Program-made: the position numbers and the translations under genes
Shown: in pieces, positions 57,065-64,000 of the stretch
How the letters are laid out: every line of letters starts with the position of its first letter
Position numbering within the stretch: the first letter of the stretch is position 1
Assembly (NCBI RefSeq): GCF_003668555.1
Contig: NZ_RCWN01000001.1
Span: 806,001 to 870,000 of the forward strand
Length of the DNA: 64,000 bases
Direction of reading: 5' to 3'
DNA from: Notoacmeibacter ruber
GTDB lineage: Bacteria; Pseudomonadota; Alphaproteobacteria; Rhizobiales; Rhizobiaceae
The notes under the pieces: model-generated
Databases searched by the model: none
The model's input: the letters and a program-made list of their open reading frames with translations, nothing else
Told to the model about the DNA's origin: nothing

Positions 57065-58585
57065 ATGAATATCATGACGAAGCCTGAAAGCATTTACGTA
57101 TCGCCCTTCAAGGAGCGTTACGACAACTTCATAGGCGGCGCGTTCGTCGCGCCTGTCGACGGTGCCTACTTCGACAATGTCACGCCGATCACCGGACGGA
57201 CGGTTTGTCAGGTCGCACGATCAGGGCCGGCCGATCTGGAAAAGGCTCTCGATGCCGCGCACGCCGCCAAGGCAGGATGGGGTGCTACCCCAGCCGCCGA
57301 GCGCGCCAATACACTTTTGAAAATCGCCGATCGGATGGAGCAGAATCTCGATCTTCTGGCACGCGCCGAGACTTGGGATAACGGCAAACCGATCCGCGAA
57401 ACGACGGCGGCCGACATCCCGCTCGCCATCGACCATTTCCGGTATTTCGCCGGCGTTCTGCGGGCGCAGGAAGGCACGATGAGCGAGATCGATGCCGATA
57501 CGGTCGCCTACCACTTCCACGAGCCGCTCGGTGTCGTCGGGCAGATCATCCCCTGGAACTTCTCCATCCTGATGGCGGCGTGGAAACTTGCGCCTGCTCT
57601 GGCTGCCGGCAACTGCGTCGTGCTGAAACCAGCCGAGCAGACGCCCGCCGCGATCATGGTGCTCGCTGAACTGATCGCCGATCTGCTGCCCGAGGGCGTG
57701 CTGAACGTCATCAATGGTTTTGGAGCGGAGGTCGGTTCCGCGCTGGCAAGCAGTCCACGGATCGCCAAGATCGCCTTCACCGGGTCCACCGAGACCGGCC
57801 GCAAGATCATGAAGGCGGCGACCGAAAACCTCATTCCCGTGACGCTCGAACTGGGCGGCAAATCGCCCAACGTCTTCTTTTCGGACGTCATGGCCGAAGA
57901 TGACGCTTTTCTCGACAAGGCGATCGAAGGATTTGTTCTCTTCGCGTTCAATCAGGGCGAAGTCTGTACCTGCCCGAGCCGTGCGCTGATTCAGGAAGAC
58001 ATTTATGAGGCATTCATTGCCCGCTGCATCGAGCGCGTGAAAGCGATCAAGCAGGGCGATCCGCGTCATTCGGATACCATGGTTGGTGCACAGGCAAGCC
58101 GGGAACAGCAGGACAAGATCATGTCCTATCTGACCATCGGTGTGGAAGAAGGCGCCGAAGTGCTGGTCGGCGGCGACGCTGCCCGGATGGACGGCGATAT
58201 CGCGGACGGATTCTATATTCAGCCGACGATCCTCAAGGGCCACAACAAGATGCGGGTCTTCCAGGAGGAAATCTTCGGTCCCGTCGTCTCGGTGACGACC
58301 TTCAAGGATGAGGCGGAGGCGCTGCAGATCGCCAACGACACCATGTACGGCCTCGGGGCCGGTGTCTGGAGCCGCGACGCCAATCGCTGCTACCGCATGG
58401 GGCGTTCGATCGAGGCGGGCCGCGTTTGGGTCAACAACTACCATGCCTATCCGGCACATGCCGCTTTCGGCGGTTACAAGCAGTCCGGCATCGGTCGCGA
58501 AAATCACAAGATGATGCTCGACCACTATCAGCAGACCAAGAACATGCTGGTGAGCTACAACCCGAACAAGCTCGGATTCTTTTGA
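57065..58585 (+). CDS. NAD-dependent aldehyde dehydrogenase (AcoD/ExaC type)
   Basis: 506 aa. Oxidises acetaldehyde and other aldehydes to acids. Catalytic cysteine C301 in [12 protein letters not shown], general base E262 in [10 protein letters not shown], and the cofactor segment [11 protein letters not shown]. The C303 two residues on is a common feature of this group. The ATG at 57065 follows GGAGGAATATCC; longer frames upstream lack family similarity. adhP-like alcohol dehydrogenase follows after 13 bp, so the pair would take alcohols to acids. Confidence 0.94.
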   Translation: MNIMTKPESIYVSPFKERYDNFIGGAFVAPVDGAYFDNVTPITGRTVCQVARSGPADLEKALDAAHAAKAGWGATPAAERANTLLKIADRMEQNLDLLARAETWDNGKPIRETTAADIPLAIDHFRYFAGVLRAQEGTMSEIDADTVAYHFHEPLGVVGQIIPWNFSILMAAWKLAPALAAGNCVVLKPAEQTPAAIMVLAELIADLLPEGVLNVINGFGAEVGSALASSPRIAKIAFTGSTETGRKIMKAATENLIPVTLELGGKSPNVFFSDVMAEDDAFLDKAIEGFVLFAFNQGEVCTCPSRALIQEDIYEAFIARCIERVKAIKQGDPRHSDTMVGAQASREQQDKIMSYLTIGVEEGAEVLVGGDAARMDGDIADGFYIQPTILKGHNKMRVFQEEIFGPVVSVTTFKDEAEALQIANDTMYGLGAGVWSRDANRCYRMGRSIEAGRVWVNNYHAYPAHAAFGGYKQSGIGRENHKMMLDHYQQTKNMLVSYNPNKLGFF

Positions 58586-58598
58586 TGGAGGTCGAACA

Positions 58599-59633
58599 AT
58601 GTCGAAAACCATGAAAGCAGCCGTGGTCCGTAAATTCGGCGCGCCGCTTGAGATCGATGAGGTGCCCGTTCCGGAAGTCGAGCCCGGCATGATCCAGGTG
58701 GCGATTCAGGCATCCGGCGTCTGCCACACCGACCTCCATGCCGCTGAGGGGGACTGGCCGGTCAAGCCCGAGCCTCCTTTCATTCCCGGTCATGAGGGCG
58801 TCGGCTTCGTCTCCGCCGTGGGCGAGGGCGTGACCCATGTGAAAGAGGGCGACAGGGTTGGCGTACCCTGGCTCTATACAGCGTGCGGTCATTGCCGGCA
58901 TTGCCTTGCCGGCTGGGAAACGCTCTGTAAGAGCCAGAAGAACACCGGCTACTCGGTCAATGGCGGTTTCGCCGAATACGTCCTCGCCGATCCCGGCTAT
59001 GTTGGACATCTGCCCGACAATGTTGGTTTCAACGAGATCGCCCCGGTCCTTTGTGCCGGCGTCACGGTCTATAAGGGCTTGAAGATGACGGAGACGAAGC
59101 CGGGCGATACAGTGGCGATTTCCGGTATTGGCGGCCTCGGCCACATGGCGGTGCAATACGCCGTGGCGATGGGCTTGAACGTTGTCGCGGTGGATATCGA
59201 CGACGACAAGCTCGATCTGGCGCGTCGTCTCGGGGCGAAGATGACGGTCAATGCCCGTTCCTTCGACGATCCGGCCGCAGAGGTGATCCGCGAAACGGGA
59301 GGCGGTGTGCAGGGTGTTCTCGTGACAGCCGTTAGCGAGAAGGCATTCGAGCAGGCGGTCGGCATGGTCGATCGTGGCGGAACCATCGCGTTGAATGGTC
59401 TGCCGCCGGGTGATTTCCCCCTCAACATCTTTGGCATGGTGCTGAACGGGGTGACGGTTCGCGGCTCGATCGTCGGCACGCGGCTCGATCTGCAGGAATC
59501 GCTCGACTTCGCTGGCGATGGCAAGGTGAAGGCGACGATCGACACCGCGCCGCTCGACGACATCAATGCGATTTTCGAGCGCATGAAAAAGGGCAAGATC
59601 GAAGGTCGGATGGTTCTCGATCTGACGCACTGA
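58599..59633 (+). CDS. adhP: Zinc-dependent alcohol dehydrogenase (AdhP type)
   Basis: 344-aa medium-chain dehydrogenase. Catalytic zinc ligands C42 ([16 protein letters not shown]), H65-E66 (PGHEGVG) and the CAG cysteine in [11 protein letters not shown]; structural zinc C96, C99, C102 and C110; NAD motif [13 protein letters not shown]. It oxidises ethanol and similar primary alcohols. The preceding aldehyde dehydrogenase would use its product. A terminator follows. Confidence 0.95.
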   Translation: MSKTMKAAVVRKFGAPLEIDEVPVPEVEPGMIQVAIQASGVCHTDLHAAEGDWPVKPEPPFIPGHEGVGFVSAVGEGVTHVKEGDRVGVPWLYTACGHCRHCLAGWETLCKSQKNTGYSVNGGFAEYVLADPGYVGHLPDNVGFNEIAPVLCAGVTVYKGLKMTETKPGDTVAISGIGGLGHMAVQYAVAMGLNVVAVDIDDDKLDLARRLGAKMTVNARSFDDPAAEVIRETGGGVQGVLVTAVSEKAFEQAVGMVDRGGTIALNGLPPGDFPLNIFGMVLNGVTVRGSIVGTRLDLQESLDFAGDGKVKATIDTAPLDDINAIFERMKKGKIEGRMVLDLTH

Positions 59634-59643
59634 ACTAATCCTG

Positions 59644-59686
59644 GCGGCCGGCTCGGCGCTTTTCCGGGCCGGCCGCGTTCAGTTTT
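59644..59686 (+). terminator. Terminator after the alcohol dehydrogenase gene
   Basis: A 9-bp perfect stem GCGGCCGGC/GCCGGCCGC with a 15-base loop, followed six bases on by TTTT. It lies 10 bp past the adhP stop. Confidence 0.7.
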
Positions 59687-59870
59687 AAGGCTTGAGGGTG
59701 GATTCAGGTGGCAGAGGCCGTCGCCTCAGTGAGCTTTGAATCACGTCTTCAAGAACCTTTTGGTAGTGCTTCCGACGAGCGCGGCGTCTTCAGGGGCTTC
59801 ATTACAATTTTGCAAGGAACGCCTCCATCCAAGGAGCGTTCGCCTTCCGGATGATCCAACGGGGGGCGTC

Positions 59871-60947
59871 TTGGCCGTTTCTGAAAATAACGCGGACAGC
59901 ATCCGCAATCGCCTTCTGGCGTTCATAGCCGTCATCCTGGGGGTGACGGCTTTGCGCTATGGATATTCCTTTCTGATGCCGGCCTTTGTGGCCGCATTCA
60001 TCATCGCGGCGGCATGGCCTCTGCGAGACTGGTTCTGCGAGCGCTTGCCCTCGACGGTTCTCGCCTATGCGGCGACCATATTGACCCTGTTCCTCCTGAT
60101 GCTGGCCTTCTTCGGCATCGTCTTCTTCTCGCTCGGGCGCGTGGCGATGTCGCTTGCCGACAATCAGGAGAGTTTCCGGACGCTCTATGATCGCCTGATG
60201 GAGTATGCCAACGCGCACAACATTCCGGTGCCGTTCCTCTCGGACGATGAATCGAGCGGGTATGATCGCCTGGCAACCATGGCCCGGTCCTTCCTTGCGG
60301 CGCTCTACGCGGTCGTCACCTATCTCGGGCTGATCTCCGTCATCGTCATTCTCGGTTTTCCGGAAGTGCCTGCCCTGGCGAGACGGGTCAGCCAGCAATA
60401 CCGCGAGGGACGCGAGGAACTGTTCGAAACGGCCGCCGCCATCGCCTCGTCGTTCCGCAGCTATCTTTTGATGACGCTTATCGCCAGTTTGATCACGGGC
60501 GTCTGCTCGACCCTGCTCTCCTTCGCCTTCGGCCTCGAACTGGCGCTCACATGGGGTGTTCTCAACTTCATGCTGAACTTCGTGCCCGTAGTCGGCAATA
60601 TTATCGGTATTATCCCGCCGGCACTCTATGCCGTTGTCCAGTTCGGCGGATGGCAGATGCCGCTCGCCATCTTTGTCGCATTCGGCTTGATGCAGATCAT
60701 CATCAGCAATTTCGCCTACCCATGGCTGCAGAGCAAAGGCGTATCGCTGCCCGCCGTTATCATCGTGCTGTCTCTGCTGTTCTGGAGCTGGTGCTGGGGC
60801 ATGGTCGGCTCGCTCTTCGCGGTCCCGCTGACGACAATGTCCCTCATCATCCTGTGGCACTTCGATGCATCGCGCCGTGAAGCGCGCATCGTCTCCGGCG
60901 ACAAGATCGATGAGGAAGCGCAGAACAAAAAGGGCGAGCAGGATTAG
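59871..60947 (+). CDS. AI-2E-family membrane transporter
   Basis: Up to 358 aa with about eight hydrophobic helices. The family core is VSLPAVIIVLSLLFWSWCWG followed by MVGSLFAVPLTTM, and the loop VPVVGNIIGIIPPALYAVV; N-terminal RNRLLAFIAVILGVTALRYGYS. Members are permeases of varied or unknown substrates; the AI-2 role is known only for TqsA. The start is uncertain: a TTG at 59871 after GGGGGGCGTC gives a normal family length, while longer readings begin at 59736 (TTG) or 59766 (GTG). No partner gene is evident. Confidence 0.78.
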   Translation: MAVSENNADSIRNRLLAFIAVILGVTALRYGYSFLMPAFVAAFIIAAAWPLRDWFCERLPSTVLAYAATILTLFLLMLAFFGIVFFSLGRVAMSLADNQESFRTLYDRLMEYANAHNIPVPFLSDDESSGYDRLATMARSFLAALYAVVTYLGLISVIVILGFPEVPALARRVSQQYREGREELFETAAAIASSFRSYLLMTLIASLITGVCSTLLSFAFGLELALTWGVLNFMLNFVPVVGNIIGIIPPALYAVVQFGGWQMPLAIFVAFGLMQIIISNFAYPWLQSKGVSLPAVIIVLSLLFWSWCWGMVGSLFAVPLTTMSLIILWHFDASRREARIVSGDKIDEEAQNKKGEQD

Positions 60948-61035
60948 ATTGAAGGGGCGATCCTTTTGCCTACAGGCGCGATCGTTCCCATATGTGAATG
61001 ATCGATCGAAAGTATTTTACGAAGGAGTTTTTTGA

Positions 61036-61266
61036 ATGAAGTCGACCGGTGTTGCCTATCTTCTGCTTGCCCTGGGCCTTCTTCTGGTCTGCGGCCTGCA
61101 CCGTTTTTATGTCGGTAAATGGAAGACCGGCTTGCTGTGGCTCCTGACCGGTGGACTTCTCGGTATCGGTCAGATCATCGATATCTTTCTGGTGCCCGGC
61201 ATGGTGCGCCAGGCCAATGCGGACAATCGCCTCAGCCATCAGGGCTACGATCAGTTGAACGGCTGA
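61036..61266 (+). CDS. TM2-domain protein
   Basis: 76 aa with two transmembrane helices (VAYLLLALGLLLVCGL and LLWLLTGGLLGIGQIIDIFLVPG) and the TM2 loop HRFYVGKWKTG between them. TM2 proteins are small membrane proteins of unknown role. AAGGAG precedes the ATG. The terminator at 61283 follows. Confidence 0.88.
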   Translation: MKSTGVAYLLLALGLLLVCGLHRFYVGKWKTGLLWLLTGGLLGIGQIIDIFLVPGMVRQANADNRLSHQGYDQLNG

Positions 61267-61282
61267 TCGAACACGCAAATTG

Positions 61283-61315
61283 AAAAAAGGCCGGATGCGA
61301 AAGCACCCGGCCTTT
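61283..61315. terminator. Bidirectional terminator
   Basis: AAAGGCCGG/CCGGCCTTT, a 9-bp stem with a 12-base loop, between convergent TM2 and L,D-transpeptidase genes. On the minus strand a run of six T follows, a strong terminator for the transpeptidase; on the plus strand only three T remain. Confidence 0.8.
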
Positions 61316-61338
61316 AAACACTATCAGATCGCGAGAAA

Positions 61339-62094
61339 TCAGACTGTAGGGGCAGCCAGTCCCGACGTGACGAGAATGGGCGTGCCGTTCGGAACCTGAT
61401 CGTAAAGATGAATGATGTCCTGATTCATCAAACGTACACAGCCGGATGACACGTTCTTTCCAATCGAGCGCCACTCGGGCGAACCATGCAGGCGGTACAG
61501 CGTGTCCTGACCGTCCTTGAAAATATAGAGCGCCCGTGCGCCGAGCGGGTTGGTCAATCCCGGCTCCATGCCACCATTATCGGCACTATACTTTGCCAGT
61601 TCAGGCTGCCTTGCGATCATCTCATCGGGCGGCGTCCAGGTCGGCCACTTCTTCTTCCACTGCATGACGGCCCGACCGGACCAGGCGAAACCCTCGCGGC
61701 CCAAGCCGACGCCATAACGCCATGCCATGCCATCGGGACGCGTGAAATAGACGAAGTGGTTGTCAGTATCGACAATCAGCTTGTTCGGCCCTTCGCCGGT
61801 CGTATTCGGTACATAGCTGCGCAGATAGCGGCGGTCGATCTGCTGCCATGGAATGGCGGGAAGGACATATCCTTCATCGATTGTCGACGCATAGGCCGAT
61901 GCGTAATCCACACGCGAGGAGCCGCCGAACTGTCTCGCACGGCTGACAATACGGTCACTGAAGGAGGTCCGAGCGCCTCCCTGTCCGCTGGTGGAGCAAC
62001 CGGCCAAGCCCAAAGCTGCCCCGGATGCCAGCAATCCACCAAGGACGGCACGCCGGGAGCGGTCCTCAGCGTTTTTATCTTTATTTTTTAGCAT
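61339..62094 (-). CDS. L,D-transpeptidase (YkuD) lipoprotein
   Basis: 251 aa. The N-terminus has RR (14-15) and lipobox LAGC (C33), so it may be a Tat-exported lipoprotein. The YkuD domain (about 95-250) has the catalytic histidine in YRLHGSPEW and catalytic cysteine C219 in SSGCVRL. It makes 3-3 peptidoglycan cross-links or attaches proteins to the wall. The ATG at 62094 was chosen; the frame open to 62136 lacks a signal-like start. Confidence 0.92.
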   Translation of the reverse strand: MLKNKDKNAEDRSRRAVLGGLLASGAALGLAGCSTSGQGGARTSFSDRIVSRARQFGGSSRVDYASAYASTIDEGYVLPAIPWQQIDRRYLRSYVPNTTGEGPNKLIVDTDNHFVYFTRPDGMAWRYGVGLGREGFAWSGRAVMQWKKKWPTWTPPDEMIARQPELAKYSADNGGMEPGLTNPLGARALYIFKDGQDTLYRLHGSPEWRSIGKNVSSGCVRLMNQDIIHLYDQVPNGTPILVTSGLAAPTV

Positions 62095-62374
62095 GATTCC
62101 CCACGCACATAACTTGATCCCGCGATGTAGTTCCAAAACCTAACGCTCGGCTAGCGCGTCCGTTCCCGCTCTCGCCACATCTCGCGCGCTGTGGCTCTTT
62201 TGTTACAGCTCTTTTCTCTTGGCTGGTACCTTGCGGGCTCTAGATCGGTTGGCGAGCCGCCGGGATTATCCGAGTGGAAATGCAGTGAACGAAATCGCAC
62301 CCTCGACCGTTAACGAGGGGAGTGCACTGCCTCCGGGCGGTGACATTAGACAATTGCTAATGAAGGAGACAATT
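62095..62374. promoter_or_regulatory. Divergent gap between the transpeptidase and sodB
   Basis: 280 bp with no supportable gene. The sodB ribosome-binding site (AAGGAGACAATT) ends it. No operator is evident to me. Confidence 0.35.
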
Positions 62375-62977
62375 ATGGCTTTTTCCCTACCCGATCTGCC
62401 TTATGCTTACGATGCGTTGAGCCCTCATATGAGTGCAGAGACGCTCGAGTTTCACCACGACAAGCACCACAACTCCTACCTTGAGACGATGAACGATCTC
62501 ATCAAGGGAACGGAATACGAGTCGATGGAACTCGAGGAAATCGTCAAGAAGAGCCACAAGGAAAACCAGAAGCTCTTCAACCAGTCCGCACAGTTCTACA
62601 ACCACCTGCATTTTTGGAACTGGATGAAGCCGAATGGCGGCGGCAAGAATCTGCCGGCGAAGCTTCAGGAAGCCATCGAGAGCGATCTTGGCGGTTACGA
62701 CAAATTCCGCGAGGATTTCATCAATGCGGGCAAGACGCAGTTCGGCTCCGGCTGGGCTTGGCTTTTCGTCAAGGACGGCAAGCTTGCCATTGATAACGGC
62801 CTGAACGGCGAGAATCCGCTGGTCATGGGCGGTACGCCCATTCTCGGTGTCGATGTGTGGGAGCACTCCTACTACATCGATTACCGCAATGCCCGCCCGA
62901 AATATCTCGAGGCGTTCGTCGATAATCTGATCAACTGGGACTACGTGCTGGAACGCTACGAAGCCGCAACAAGCTGA
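62375..62977 (+). CDS. sodB: Iron superoxide dismutase
   Basis: 200 aa. Metal ligands H27, H77, D160 and H164 (EFHHDKHH; AQFYNHLHFWNW; GVDVWEHSYY). The active-site glutamine lies at Q73 in the N-terminal half (SAQFYNH), the arrangement of Fe-type rather than Mn-type enzymes. It converts superoxide to oxygen and hydrogen peroxide in the cytosol. The ATG at 62375 has AAGGAG eight bases ahead; the longer reading from 62219 is not family-like. Confidence 0.96.
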   Translation: MAFSLPDLPYAYDALSPHMSAETLEFHHDKHHNSYLETMNDLIKGTEYESMELEEIVKKSHKENQKLFNQSAQFYNHLHFWNWMKPNGGGKNLPAKLQEAIESDLGGYDKFREDFINAGKTQFGSGWAWLFVKDGKLAIDNGLNGENPLVMGGTPILGVDVWEHSYYIDYRNARPKYLEAFVDNLINWDYVLERYEAATS

Positions 62978-63001
62978 TCCTTGTAAACGTCGATCGAAAC
63001 G

Positions 63002-63036
63002 ACCCCGCCGGCCTCGGGCTGGCGGGGTTCTTTATT
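63002..63036 (+). terminator. Terminator after sodB
   Basis: ACCCCGCC/GGCGGGGT, an 8-bp stem with an 11-base inner part that can fold further (GGC/GCT), followed by TCTTTATT. It ends just inside the convergent gene's stop. Confidence 0.8.
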
Positions 63037-64000
63037 GCGCGCTACGAGCTGCTGCATCTGGCGGAAACACTGTGATGGTCTCCTGCTCGCCATCAAAGCT
63101 TGGATCCACGGCAAATTCCGAGAGGGTGAACCCACGACCGTTCCACTTGTAGGTGGCGGTGGAGAGGGCATCACCAAAACCGCGCCACTTCGCATAGGTC
63201 GTTATCGCTTCGGCCTGCGCGTTCCACGAAGCGTTTATCAACTGGTCGGTCGTGGTCCAGCCGGTGACGTCGATGCGTTCCACCGGACCGTCCACGCCTT
63301 GTTCCGGGCTCGGCCCGAGATCGTAGTCGACCTCCGCTTCGGCAAAGCTGTGGCTGATCGTATAGGAGGCCTCGCTCGACGACAGCCATTTGGTCATCAT
63401 GTTGTAAGCGCCCATCGCGCAGGTGAATGAGGCGAGGACCGTCACGGGCCCGTTGTCATCGGGGTCCGAAGATTGGGGCAGAATCGTCACGCTTTCGGGG
63501 TGCACACCGAGCGCATCGTCACATTCATCGCTGTCCCGGCGCAGAAAGCTCTGTGTGAGAGCAATCGTTTGCGCCAAGCCCTCAGGCGGGGTCTGCGGCA
63601 TGGGCTCGGGGCCATATTCGGGCCGGACGGGCGAGCCGCTATCGTCGCAGTCCATCATCGCGGTCTCGTAAGCCTGATCCGAGGCGGCGATGGCTGTCCG
63701 ATCGATATGCCATCCAGTGAAATCCGAGGCCTGAATCGATGGCTGGGCAAGACGCAGGCGCATGCAACCGGCGTAAACATCCTGGCTCCCGTCTTTGCCG
63801 ACGGAGCGGATGGCAACGGGTATGACGGCGTAGATGGAGCCAGCGGCGCCTTCCTGTCGTGCTCCGCCTGTCGCGATTTGAACCATCGCCATCTCTTCAA
63901 AGCCAGCAGCGTAATCCTCCGGTGATGCGGCTGGGGGAATGCCGAAATAACTGTAGGCGCGGGAAAATTCGCGGCGGTTGATGGCATTATAGAGCGAAAA
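63032..64000 (-). CDS. Protein of unknown function, C-terminal part (possibly DUF1176-related)
   Basis: The frame is open from the stop at 63032 to the window edge with no in-frame stop, so at least 322 residues are visible and the 5' end is missing. The part ahead of the first in-frame ATG (63892) reads YNAINRREFSRAYSYFG, coding-like and consistent with a larger gene. Further on: GAAGSIYAVIPVAIRSV, DVYAGCMRLRLAQPSIQ and a PFDG-like domain with several aromatic-Cys motifs. I recall such segments in rhizobial exported proteins annotated with DUF1176, but I am not certain. Confidence 0.6.
   Translation of the reverse strand, partial: FSLYNAINRREFSRAYSYFGIPPAASPEDYAAGFEEMAMVQIATGGARQEGAAGSIYAVIPVAIRSVGKDGSQDVYAGCMRLRLAQPSIQASDFTGWHIDRTAIAASDQAYETAMMDCDDSGSPVRPEYGPEPMPQTPPEGLAQTIALTQSFLRRDSDECDDALGVHPESVTILPQSSDPDDNGPVTVLASFTCAMGAYNMMTKWLSSSEASYTISHSFAEAEVDYDLGPSPEQGVDGPVERIDVTGWTTTDQLINASWNAQAEAITTYAKWRGFGDALSTATYKWNGRGFTLSEFAVDPSFDGEQETITVFPPDAAARSAQ

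Noticed and set aside
58431..59630. A 399-codon frame antisense to adhP
   Set aside because: adhP has all its zinc ligands; the antisense frame has no family features.
59802..60860. A 352-codon frame antisense to the AI-2E permease
   Set aside because: It is highly charged, histidine/arginine-rich shadow sequence with no hydrophobic or catalytic pattern.

Overview
The window looks like chromosomal DNA of a high-GC alphaproteobacterium of the order Hyphomicrobiales (Rhizobiales). The markers are a CcrM (GANTC) methyltransferase, a SURF1-ispH-thrB-rnhA block, a TIGR03808-type Tat-exported repeat protein, a Rhizobium-type zinc asparaginase, CbtAB cobalt uptake behind a cobalamin riboswitch, and PPDK downstream of mutY-DUF721-dsbA. 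The genus is not assignable from the sequence alone. I see no prophage, insertion sequence, integrase, CRISPR array or rRNA operon. Most of the window is core metabolism, with a few accessory insertions.

Layout. 0-5 kb: tail of SURF1, isoprenoid IspH, homoserine kinase, RNase HI, a Prx5-type peroxiredoxin, a periplasmic DsbD-N-like protein and YqgE. 5-11.3 kb (minus strand): a large c-di-GMP GGDEF/EAL receptor, a GNAT acetyltransferase, an M16 protease and threonine synthase. 11.4-20.4 kb: a lipoprotein, CcrM flanked by two HAD phosphatases, MutY, DUF721/DciA, a lipoprotein DsbA with a long acidic linker, and PPDK. 20.3-27.1 kb: DUF427, acyl-CoA ligase, DUF1499, an MBL hydrolase, tRNA-Gln(TTG) and a second GGDEF/EAL protein.

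27.2-37.2 kb is a nucleoside-salvage region. add-upp (plus) converges on a long minus-strand operon: BMP binding protein, ABC ATPase, two permeases, cdd, deoC, deoA. It imports nucleosides and converts them to bases and central metabolites. A lower-GC GIY-YIG/DUF4357 gene sits between the ATPase and the first permease. It has GTGA stop/start overlaps on both sides and is bounded by a 6-bp direct repeat, so removing one repeat unit would exactly rebuild an ATPase-permease overlap. This is the most unusual architecture in the window.

37.5-45.4 kb: a DegT aminotransferase overlapping a methyltransferase, nitronate monooxygenase, a D-2-hydroxyacid dehydrogenase, CbiD, the riboswitch-controlled cbtBA cobalt importer, a cytosine-deaminase-like amidohydrolase and tRNA-Pro(CGG). 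45.5-53.1 kb: DUF3750, class-3 asparaginase, the TIGR03808 protein, a small membrane protein and the two methylmalonyl-CoA mutase genes (B12-dependent, thematically linked to cbtBA/cbiD). 53.3-64 kb: HerA-like DUF853 ATPase, a RES-Xre toxin-antitoxin pair with a palindrome over its predicted -10 box, a GAF-Fis regulator lacking the sigma54-activator domain followed by aldehyde and alcohol dehydrogenase, an AI-2E-family permease, a TM2 protein, an L,D-transpeptidase, Fe-superoxide dismutase, and a gene of unknown function running off the right edge.
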